Below, one piece after another: positions 50,141-57,342 of a DNA stretch of 64,000 nucleotides. Source of the stretch: an uncultured Clostridia bacterium. Its GTDB lineage: Bacteria; Bacillota; Clostridia; UBA1381. The first letter of the stretch is position 1, and each line of letters begins with the position of its first letter. The notes below the pieces were generated by a model. It was not told the DNA's origin, ran no database searches, and saw only the letters and a program-made list of their open reading frames with translations. The position numbers and the translations under genes are program-made. The DNA lies in assembly GCA_934489015.1 (NCBI GenBank), contig CAKSSN010000014.1, positions 7,894 through 71,893 on the forward strand, read 5' to 3'.

Positions 50141-52648
50141 TTATTTGCTTACTTTAACGTTTGCTTTAAGCGAGCTTGCTTCCTTGTAGGGCTTAAAGAG
50201 CATATATACAATTCCTACAATGAGAAGTACCGCAACGGCAACTCCGATAACGTTTACATTGCCTATAAAGAGTCCGCCGATCTGGTTAATGATAAGAGCG
50301 ATTGCATAAGCAAAGCCGCACTGATAACCGATTGCAAACCATGTCCATTTTGCGTTGTTCATTTCTCTCTTTATAGCTCCGATTGCAGCAAAGCACGGTG
50401 CGCAAAGAAGGTTGAATACGAGGAATGAATAAGCTGTAATTCCCGTAAATGAGCTTGCAAGCGTTGCGTATACGGACTGATCGCCGCCGCCGTAAAGAAT
50501 ACCCATTGTACCAACGATGTTTTCCTTAGCAACAAGACCTGTGATAGACGCAACCGTTGCCTGCCAGTTACCCCAGCCGAGCGGCTTGAATATCCAAGCG
50601 ATAGCGCTTCCGATAACTGCAAGTATACTCTTGTCGAGCTGATCCTCCGAAAGCATTGTAAATGCTCCGTCAACAAATCCGAAGTATGATGTAAACCATA
50701 CGAGTATTGTTGAAAGAAGGATTATTGTGCCGGCTTTCTTAATGAATGACCAGCCGCGCTCCCACATGCTGCGCAGTACGTTCAGAAGTGTCGGCAAATG
50801 GTAAGCCGGAAGCTCCATAACGAACGGAGCCGGATCTCCTGCAAACATCTTTGTTTTCTTAAGCATGATACCCGAAATGATGATTGCTGCCATACCGATG
50901 AAGTAAGCCGATGTTGCAACCCATGCCGAGCCGCTGAATATAGCGCCTGCGATCATTGCGATAAACGGTACCTTAGCTCCGCAGGGGATAAAGGTTGTTG
51001 TCATGATTGTCATTTTACGGTCACGGTCGTTTTCTATTGTTCTTGAAGCCATTATACCCGGAACGCCGCAGCCTGTACCGATAAGCATAGGAATAAACGA
51101 TTTACCCGAAAGACCGAATTTCCTGAATATTCTGTCGAGCACGAATGCAATTCTTGCCATGTATCCGCAAGCCTCGAGGAATGCAAGGAGCAGGAACAAA
51201 ACGAGCATCTGAGGAACAAAGCCGAGAACCGCACCAACGCCGGCAACAATACCGTCGAGGATAAGACCAGAAAGCCAGTCTGCACAGTTGATTTTGTCAA
51301 GACCTGCTTCAACAAGTACCGGAACGCCCGGAACCCATACGCCGTAATCAGCCGGATCGGGCTCTTCACAGTCGTATTTGTCATAAACGGTTATAGCGTC
51401 GAGAAGGTCGCTGTAGCTTGCTGTTGCTTCCTCGTCAGCCATTGTTTCCTCATCTACAACAGTGTATGTAGCTTTGGGAATGTCCTTTGCATCCTCTGCA
51501 AATTTGTCAAGAGCTGTCTTTGCAGCGTCGCTGCTGAAGTCGTCGCTTTCGGTATCGAGAGCTGCTTCAACGTCTTCGGTGTCAACGCCTTTTCCTGCGG
51601 CATATTCGATATATCCGTTTACAACCTCTGAAGCTCCGCCGAATTCGTCGGCAACCTCTTCATACGCTGCCGTGCCTATTCCGAACAGGTGCCAGCCGTC
51701 GCCGAAAAGTCCGTCATTTGCCCAGTCGGTAGCCATTGAGCCGACGCCTACCATTGATATGTAATAAACAAGGAACATTATAACCGCGAAAATCGGAAGA
51801 CCGAGCCAGCGGTTTGTTATAACCTTATCTATCTTATCCGAGTTTGAAAGCTGACCTACATTTTTCTTTTTGTAGCAGCCCTTTATAAGCTGAGCGATAT
51901 AAACATATCTTTCGTTTGTGATAATGCTTTCTGCGTCATCGTCAAGCTCTTCTTCAGCTGCTTTTATGTCGTTTTCGATATGTACAAGCACATCTGGCTT
52001 AATGCTGAGCTTTTCGAGAACCTTTTCGTCACGCTCAAAAATCTTTATAGCGTACCATCTCTGCTCGTCCTCCGGCATATCGTGAAGAACAGCTTCCTCA
52101 ATATGTGCGATTGCGTGTTCAACAACGCCCGAGAAGGTGTGCATCGGAACTGTTTTTCCGTTCTTTGCGGCGTCAACGGCAGCTTCTGCGGCAGCCATAA
52201 CTCCGTCGCCCTTAAGCGCCGATATTTCTATTATCTTGCAGCCGAGCTCTCTTGAAAGCTCTGCAATGTTGATTTTATCGCCGTTCTTTCTTACAACGTC
52301 CATCATGTTGATTGCGATTACAACCGGAATACCGAGCTCTGTAAGCTGTGTTGTGAGATAAAGGTTTCTCTCAAGGTTAGTACCGTCGATGATATTTAAT
52401 ATTGCGTCCGGCTTTTCACCTATAAGATAGTTTCTTGCAACAACCTCTTCGAGAGTATACGGTGAAAGAGAGTAAATACCCGGAAGGTCGGTGATTATAA
52501 CTCCGTCATGCTTTTTAAGCTTACCTTCCTTTTTTTCAACCGTAACGCCCGGCCAGTTTCCGACAAACTGATTTGAGCCTGTAAGGGCGTTAAATAAAGT
52601 AGTTTTACCGCAGTTAGGATTACCTGCAAGGGCAATTCTGATATTCAT
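50141..52648 (-). CDS. feoB: Ferrous iron transporter FeoB with a large extracellular insert
   Basis: 835 residues, about 130-150 more than typical Gram-positive FeoB. The G domain carries GNPNCGKT (9-16), DLPG (54-57) and NMMD (114-117). The first membrane helix is at about 283-302. An acidic segment of about 125 residues (321-445, including EVADEFGGASEVVNGYIEYA) sits where most FeoB proteins have a short loop. The core then resumes: ADWLSGLILDGIVAGVGAV, GYMARIAFVLDRIFRKFGLS, GTGCGVPGIMASRTIENDRD and the second Gate motif PCGAKVPFIAMIAGA. It imports Fe2+. It follows feoA by 46 bases. Confidence 0.95.
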   Translation of the reverse strand: MNIRIALAGNPNCGKTTLFNALTGSNQFVGNWPGVTVEKKEGKLKKHDGVIITDLPGIYSLSPYTLEEVVARNYLIGEKPDAILNIIDGTNLERNLYLTTQLTELGIPVVIAINMMDVVRKNGDKINIAELSRELGCKIIEISALKGDGVMAAAEAAVDAAKNGKTVPMHTFSGVVEHAIAHIEEAVLHDMPEDEQRWYAIKIFERDEKVLEKLSIKPDVLVHIENDIKAAEEELDDDAESIITNERYVYIAQLIKGCYKKKNVGQLSNSDKIDKVITNRWLGLPIFAVIMFLVYYISMVGVGSMATDWANDGLFGDGWHLFGIGTAAYEEVADEFGGASEVVNGYIEYAAGKGVDTEDVEAALDTESDDFSSDAAKTALDKFAEDAKDIPKATYTVVDEETMADEEATASYSDLLDAITVYDKYDCEEPDPADYGVWVPGVPVLVEAGLDKINCADWLSGLILDGIVAGVGAVLGFVPQMLVLFLLLAFLEACGYMARIAFVLDRIFRKFGLSGKSFIPMLIGTGCGVPGIMASRTIENDRDRKMTIMTTTFIPCGAKVPFIAMIAGAIFSGSAWVATSAYFIGMAAIIISGIMLKKTKMFAGDPAPFVMELPAYHLPTLLNVLRSMWERGWSFIKKAGTIILLSTILVWFTSYFGFVDGAFTMLSEDQLDKSILAVIGSAIAWIFKPLGWGNWQATVASITGLVAKENIVGTMGILYGGGDQSVYATLASSFTGITAYSFLVFNLLCAPCFAAIGAIKREMNNAKWTWFAIGYQCGFAYAIALIINQIGGLFIGNVNVIGVAVAVLLIVGIVYMLFKPYKEASSLKANVKVSK

Positions 52649-52694
52649 GATTTTTCCTCCTAAATTAAATATTAACTTTGCAATTGCACTGAGG

Positions 52695-52916
52695 CTATTG
52701 AACCTCTATCATTTCTGCGTCTGCTTTTCTCAGTGAAAGCTCATAGCCGCGAACTGTTACTTCAACAGGATCGCCGAGCGGAGCAACCTTTCTTATATGT
52801 ACCTCAGTGCCTTTGGTAATGCCCATGTCCATAAGTCTTCTCTTAACGGCACCCTCTCCGTGTAGCTTTACCACCTTTACGGTATCGCCTACTCTTGCTT
52901 CCTTCAATGTTTTCAT
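52695..52916 (-). CDS. feoA: FeoA protein (copy 2)
   Basis: 73 residues forming an SH3-like beta barrel: MKTLKEARVGDTVKVVKLHG, RRLMDMGITKGTEVHIRKVA, GDPVEVTVRGYELSLRKADA. It is a cytoplasmic partner of FeoB. GAGGGA precedes the ATG. Confidence 0.93.
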   Translation of the reverse strand: MKTLKEARVGDTVKVVKLHGEGAVKRRLMDMGITKGTEVHIRKVAPLGDPVEVTVRGYELSLRKADAEMIEVQ

Positions 52917-52991
52917 AATTATCCTCCCTCAAAAAATATTGTTAGGTCATCTCACGGATGCTTTAAAGCTGTAGCTTTCGGTGCAGCATAA

Positions 52992-53204
52992 TCAAATCAT
53001 GATTTTCTGCGCCATTTCTTCGCTAATTGCGACTCTTGTTTCTTTAACCTTAACTATTACATTGCCTCCAAGCGTGCTTATAAGCTGTACATCTCCGCCG
53101 GCAACAAAGCCAAGATTTTCAAGATGCTTTTTCACCTCCGGCTTACCGCCGATTTTTTTGATGATGTTTACTTCTCCTACATTTGCTAAATTAAGCGGCA
53201 TCAT
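52992..53204 (-). CDS. feoA: FeoA protein (copy 1)
   Basis: 70 residues: MMPLNLANVGEVNIIKKIGG, KPEVKKHLENLGFVAGGDVQ, ISTLGGNVIVKVKETRVAIS. First gene of the feo operon. Paired FeoA proteins before one FeoB are common in Clostridia. GGAGGGAG precedes the tandem ATG. Confidence 0.92.
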   Translation of the reverse strand: MMPLNLANVGEVNIIKKIGGKPEVKKHLENLGFVAGGDVQLISTLGGNVIVKVKETRVAISEEMAQKIMI

Positions 53205-53222
53205 TTTTTTCTCCCTCCGTCA

Positions 53223-53242
53223 CGGTTAGAATTATCTAACCG
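53223..53242. promoter_or_regulatory. Iron-type operator box 1 of the feo operon
   Basis: CGGTTAGAATTATCTAACCG, a perfect inverted repeat with a DtxR-like TTAG/CTAA core, in the feo leader near the ribosome site. Confidence 0.65.
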
Positions 53243-53257
53243 AAGTTCAAAATATAT

Positions 53258-53275
53258 GGTTAGCTGTTGCTAACC
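53258..53275. promoter_or_regulatory. Iron-type operator box 2 of the feo operon
   Basis: GGTTAGCTGTTGCTAACC, perfect inverted repeat, 16 bases from box 1 and downstream of the -10 box, around +10 to +25 of the transcript. Confidence 0.65.
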
Positions 53276-53285
53276 CTTTTACATG

Positions 53286-53318
53286 AGTTAGTTTATCACA
53301 ACTAATTTTATTTGTCAA
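53286..53318 (-). promoter_or_regulatory. feo promoter with overlapping operator box 3
   Basis: Minus strand: -35 TTGACA (53313-53318), 17-bp spacer, -10 TAAACT (53290-53295). A third TTAG...CTAA pair (53288-53305) covers the spacer and -10 region, so binding would block RNA polymerase. Confidence 0.7.
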
Positions 53319-53498
53319 TATTTTAGCTATAAAATCTTTCATTTTGTCACTTTGTACATTTATTTATTTGCGCTTAAAGGTGTATTTTGTGCATATGTAC
53401 ATATAGGGAAGCTTTGTTCGGAAATAAAGAAAATTTTAATCGGTTTATATGTACAAAAAATAAATTTGCATAGTAATAAAAATAGTAAAATATTTTAC

Positions 53499-53527
53499 TT
53501 GACAAAGGGGGGCGGCGCGTGTATAAT
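53499..53527 (+). promoter_or_regulatory. Consensus sigma-A promoter of the XRE gene
   Basis: Perfect TTGACA (53499-53504) and TATAAT (53522-53527) with a 17-bp spacer that is strikingly G-rich. Confidence 0.85.
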
Positions 53528-53528
53528 A

Positions 53529-53550
53529 TATGTGAACGATTTTTCACATA
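53529..53550. promoter_or_regulatory. Palindromic operator at the XRE promoter
   Basis: TATGTGAA and TTCACATA arms separated by six bases, directly after the -10 box and over the start point. It is well placed for autorepression by the XRE protein. Confidence 0.6.
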
Positions 53551-53580
53551 CATAAAGCAGAAGGAAGGTAAGAATATTTT

Positions 53581-53943
53581 ATGCGGTTTGGTGAAAAGCT
53601 TAAGGAGCTGCGCAGAAGGCGCGGTATGTCGCAAAAGGAGCTTGCGGTTAAAATCGGAACAACCTCAAGGAGCGTAATCAATTATGAAAACGGCAAGAGG
53701 CTGCCCGGCAGCGTTGAAATAGTCCGTCACATATCAAAGGCGCTGGGGGTATCTCCGGATTATCTTATAAATGACGATTTGCAGCTTACCGGTCAGGACG
53801 GCAGCAAAAATCATGTTTTCGAGGAGCTTGAAAGAGCGGTCGGCATTTTTAAAAGCGGCGGCTTGAATGATGATGAAATGCTTAGTTTTCTTGCAAGGCT
53901 TCAGGCTATTTATTCTGAAAGAGTGCGGTCGAAATCCGTATGA
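53581..53943 (+). CDS. XRE-family transcriptional regulator
   Basis: 120 residues. The helix-turn-helix fills residues 5-62: FGEKLKELRRRRGMSQKELA, then KIGTTSRSVINYENGKRLPG and ISKALGVSPDYLINDD. The remaining 55 residues are helical (VFEELERAVGIFKSGGLNDD) and likely dimerise. AAGGAAGG lies before the ATG. It is expressed from a perfect promoter with its own palindrome. Its other targets are unknown; ATATGTACA-type sequences at about 53392 and 53446 may be additional sites. Confidence 0.85.
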   Translation: MRFGEKLKELRRRRGMSQKELAVKIGTTSRSVINYENGKRLPGSVEIVRHISKALGVSPDYLINDDLQLTGQDGSKNHVFEELERAVGIFKSGGLNDDEMLSFLARLQAIYSERVRSKSV

Positions 53944-54053
53944 AAAATGCGTTTTGAATAAAAATAATATAATTGGTAAAAATATCTTTGAAAAAACGGT
54001 CTTACCTTGCGTTTTATGCGGAAGGCGCCGCTTTAAGAAAGGATATTTTGTAT

Positions 54054-54674
54054 ATGAAAAAAACGGTTAAGGTATTAATTGCATATGCAGCGTCAATGTC
54101 AATGTCGGCAGCCGTGCAGGCTTATTCGCGTCCCGGCTCAAGCGGGGAAGAGGTGCGGCAAATTCAGCTTGCGCTTATAAATAAGAGCTATTCGTGCGGG
54201 GCTGCGGATGGAGTTTACGGAGAGAAAACCTATAAAGCCGTAAGGCAGTTTCAGTCTGACAGCGGTCTTGCAGCTGACGGAATAGCCGGGAGAAAAACTC
54301 TTCTTAGGCTCGGAGTCGGCGAAAGCGATACCGTTATGCTGCTTGCGAGAGTTATAAACGGCGAAGCTCGCGGAGAAAGCTATGAAGGTCAGGTGGCTGT
54401 AGGAGCTGTAATACTTAACAGAGTTGCTCATCCGTCGTTTCCGAACAGCGTGAGGGGCGTTGTATATCAAAAGGGAGCGTTCTCGGCTGTAAGCGACGGA
54501 CAAATAAATAAGAAGCTTTTGCCCTCGTGTATTGCGGCGGCAAGGGAAGCAATGTCGGGCAGTGACCCGACCGGCGGCGCGCTTTATTATTATAATCCCG
54601 ATACGGCAACGTGCAAATGGATAAGAACGCGCCCTGTAATAAAAAGAATAGGAAATCACCTGTTTTGCTCATAA
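54054..54674 (+). CDS. sleB: SleB-type spore cortex hydrolase
   Basis: 206 residues from ATG 54054; the frame extends upstream but AAAGG supports this start. Signal peptide 1-22 (ending VQA). Peptidoglycan-binding domain at 25-88 (SSGEEVRQIQLALINKSYSC, then ADGVYGEKTYKAVRQFQ). Hydrolase_2 catalytic domain from about 92: ARVINGEARGESYEGQVAVG with Glu104 as the catalytic acid, AVILNRVAHPSFPNSVRGVV, then GALYYYNPDTA and RPVIKRIGNHLFC. SleB is a lytic transglycosylase that breaks spore cortex during germination. It lacks the usual ypeB partner here. Confidence 0.88.
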   Translation: MKKTVKVLIAYAASMSMSAAVQAYSRPGSSGEEVRQIQLALINKSYSCGAADGVYGEKTYKAVRQFQSDSGLAADGIAGRKTLLRLGVGESDTVMLLARVINGEARGESYEGQVAVGAVILNRVAHPSFPNSVRGVVYQKGAFSAVSDGQINKKLLPSCIAAAREAMSGSDPTGGALYYYNPDTATCKWIRTRPVIKRIGNHLFCS

Positions 54675-54707
54675 GAGCGACTAAACTTATATAAAGGGAG
54701 AAAAAAG

Positions 54708-54794
54708 ATGAAAGAAGCGGTACTTGCAGTTTTAACCGCCGTTTTTGCGGCGCTTGTTATTGCTGATATGAAAAGAAAAAATAAGAATGACTGA
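54708..54794 (+). CDS. 28-residue membrane peptide
   Basis: ATG 54708 has a strong site (AAAGGGAG seven bases upstream) and the frame encodes one hydrophobic helix (AVLAVLTAVFAALVIADM) with a basic tail (KRKNKND), ending at TGA 54792-54794. It follows sleB by 33 bases and is probably co-transcribed. A small membrane partner is possible; no family is recognised. Confidence 0.5.
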   Translation: MKEAVLAVLTAVFAALVIADMKRKNKND

Positions 54795-54803
54795 GCATAA
54801 AAA

Positions 54804-54861
54804 CTCCTGCCTTGTCCGCAGGGCAGGAGAAAGCTTTAAAATTTTGCGGACAGACAGGAAG
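54804..54861 (+). promoter_or_regulatory. Candidate H-type pseudoknot at the ribosome site of the MMPL gene
   Basis: Stem 1 is CTCCTGCC (54804-54811) with GGCAGGAG (54822-54829). Eight loop bases, TGTCCGCA (54813-54820), are exactly complementary to TGCGGACA (54845-54852), four bases before the AGGAAG ribosome site (54856-54861). Stem 2 would stack near the site and could hide it. I do not recognise a known riboswitch class. Confidence 0.45.
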
Positions 54862-54867
54862 AATTAA

Positions 54868-57318
54868 ATGAAAAAAGAAAAGAATTTTATGTATAAGCTT
54901 GCGAAGTTTATAATAGATAAAAGGCGCGCGGTATATTTTATGTTTGTACTTGCGATTGTTTTTTCGGTAATGTCAATTCCAAAGGTAAAGGTAAATAACG
55001 ACATAACCTCTTATCTGCCGTCCGATACGGAAACGCGGCGCGGCCTGACCATTATGGAGGACGAATTTGTTACATACGATACTGCTAAGGTTGAGGTGTG
55101 CAATATTACATATAAAGAGGGCGAAAAAATCCAAAAAGAGCTTGAGGATATGGATGGAGTAAAAAAGGTGGAGTATGACGATACGGAGGACCATTTTAAA
55201 AAATCATCCGCGCTTTTTGATGTAACCGTTGAGCTCGGCATGACGGAGGATGAAGAACTTGATCTTCTCGACGAAATAAAGGATAAATTATCGGATTACG
55301 ACTGCTATGTTTATTCATCTACAATAGACGATTCGTCGCGTCAGCTTGAAAAGGAAATGACAACAATTCTGATTTGTGCGGTTGTGGTTATAATTGCGGT
55401 TTTGCTTTTTACGTCGGAGTCGTTTATGGAGGTGCCGATATTCTTCATGGTATTTGCGGCGGCAGCTGCGCTTAACATGGGAACAAACTATCTTCTGGGC
55501 GAAATCTCGTTTATAACAAAGGCTATAGCCGTCGTGCTGCAGCTTGCGCTGGCGATTGACTATTCAATAATTCTGGCGCACCGCTTTACGGAAGAAAAAA
55601 ATAACGGATTGCCTGCGTATGAGGCGATAATAGAAGCGCTTTCAAAGGCTATTGTCGAAATCTCGTCAAGCAGTCTTACAACAATATCCGGTCTTGCCGC
55701 GCTTTGCGTAATGCAGTTTAAAATCGGTATGGATATGGGTGTTGTTCTCTGTAAGGGTATATTTTTCAGTCTTGTGGCGGTTTTCTTCCTGATGCCCGGA
55801 CTTTTGCTTCTGTTTTCAAAATCAATTGACCGCACGCGTCACAAGTCCTTTGTCCCGAAAATTTCTCTTTGGGGAAGATTTGTTATGAAGTCGCGATTTG
55901 TCGGACCGATTGTGTTTGCGGTTGTGACGGTTTTGTGTATATTCTTCTCGTCAAACTGCGACTATGCTTTTGATATGAGCTCAATTAAGGCAAGCCGCGA
56001 ATCCGAAAAAACAATTTCGGAAAGACGTATAAAGGAAACGTTCGGCGCTGATAATCAGCTTGCCGTTATAATACCTAAGGGCGATTATGTAAAGGAAGGA
56101 AAGCTGCTTGACACCATTTCAAAAATGGACGGCGTAACATCGGCTCTCGGACTTGCAAATGTTGAGGTTGACGACGGATTTATGCTGACGGATAATGTAA
56201 CGCCGAGAGAGTTTTCGGAGATAAGCGGAATAGACCTTGATATGTCAAGGCTTCTTTTCCAGGCATACGGCGCTTCAAACGAGCAGTACGGAGCGATTTT
56301 CCAGAACGTTGACAATTATACGGTAACAATTATAGATATATTCATGTTTGTATATGATCAGATGGATCTCGGAGTTATATCGCTCGATGATGAAATGACC
56401 GATAAGGTAAACGATCTGCACGACCAGCTCACTGAAGCGCGTGAGCAGCTTGAGGGCGAAAAGCATTCAAGACTGATATTTACATACAGCTATGAAATAG
56501 AAGACGAAAAGAGCTATGAGCTTATAGATAATGTAAGAGAGCTTGCCGGAAAGTATTATGACGAGGTTATAATGGCATCAAACTCAACAAACAGCTTTGA
56601 CCTTAAGTCAACGTTCGGCGGAGATAATAACAAGATAAGCCTTATAACGTTCCTTGCGGTAACAATAATTCTTCTGTTTACGTTTCAGTCGTCGGGACTT
56701 CCGCTTATGCTTGTACTTACAATTCAGGGCAGCGTGTGGATAAACTTTTCCGTGCCGTATCTGACACACTCAAAAATGTACTTTTTGAGCTATCTTGTTG
56801 TAAGCTCAATTCAGATGGGTGCGACTATAGACTATGCTATTGTAATGACTAACCGATACGTGTCGCTGAGGGAAACGATGGATCACAGGCGAGCCGCCAT
56901 AGAGTCCATAAACCAGGCGTTTCCGACAATACTTACGTCGGGGTCAATACTTACAATTGCCGGCTTTTTGATAGGCTTTATATCGACAAACGCTATCATA
57001 GCTTCAATCGGTATGACGCTCGGACGCGGAACATTAACGTCTATTCTGCTCGTTATGCTTGTTCTGCCGCAGATACTTATTCTCGGCGATAAGATTATAG
57101 ATAAAACAGCGTTTGCCAAAAAGGAAAGAGGAACAAACGTTGAAAAGGGAATTGTTTATGCAAACGGTCATGTTCGCGGATATATTTCTGGCTTTGTTGA
57201 CGGCAGTTTTCACGGCGTTATACGAGGCACTGTAAACGCGAGCGTGGAGTCCGGAGAAGAGAAGAAAGACAGCGGCAAGCAGCTTTGCGAAACAGAGCCA
57301 GAGGATGTGCAGTCTTAA
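54868..57318 (+). CDS. RND-superfamily MMPL transporter
   Basis: 816 residues with twelve predicted membrane helices in two halves. Each half starts with one helix and an external loop (YFMFVLAIVFSVMSIPKVKV; FVGPIVFAVVTVLCIFFSSN) and then five clustered helices. The first cluster has QLALAIDYSIILAHRFTEEK, the second QMGATIDYAIVMTNRYVSL, in which paired Asp-Tyr residues are the proton-relay pattern of MmpL/HpnN-type RND proteins. The end (after about 755) is soluble. Substrates are typically lipids or drugs. It lies 25 bases before the GLUG protein, so they likely act together. Confidence 0.88.
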   Translation: MKKEKNFMYKLAKFIIDKRRAVYFMFVLAIVFSVMSIPKVKVNNDITSYLPSDTETRRGLTIMEDEFVTYDTAKVEVCNITYKEGEKIQKELEDMDGVKKVEYDDTEDHFKKSSALFDVTVELGMTEDEELDLLDEIKDKLSDYDCYVYSSTIDDSSRQLEKEMTTILICAVVVIIAVLLFTSESFMEVPIFFMVFAAAAALNMGTNYLLGEISFITKAIAVVLQLALAIDYSIILAHRFTEEKNNGLPAYEAIIEALSKAIVEISSSSLTTISGLAALCVMQFKIGMDMGVVLCKGIFFSLVAVFFLMPGLLLLFSKSIDRTRHKSFVPKISLWGRFVMKSRFVGPIVFAVVTVLCIFFSSNCDYAFDMSSIKASRESEKTISERRIKETFGADNQLAVIIPKGDYVKEGKLLDTISKMDGVTSALGLANVEVDDGFMLTDNVTPREFSEISGIDLDMSRLLFQAYGASNEQYGAIFQNVDNYTVTIIDIFMFVYDQMDLGVISLDDEMTDKVNDLHDQLTEAREQLEGEKHSRLIFTYSYEIEDEKSYELIDNVRELAGKYYDEVIMASNSTNSFDLKSTFGGDNNKISLITFLAVTIILLFTFQSSGLPLMLVLTIQGSVWINFSVPYLTHSKMYFLSYLVVSSIQMGATIDYAIVMTNRYVSLRETMDHRRAAIESINQAFPTILTSGSILTIAGFLIGFISTNAIIASIGMTLGRGTLTSILLVMLVLPQILILGDKIIDKTAFAKKERGTNVEKGIVYANGHVRGYISGFVDGSFHGVIRGTVNASVESGEEKKDSGKQLCETEPEDVQS

Positions 57319-57342
57319 ATTTTATGAAAGGGGCTTAATACG

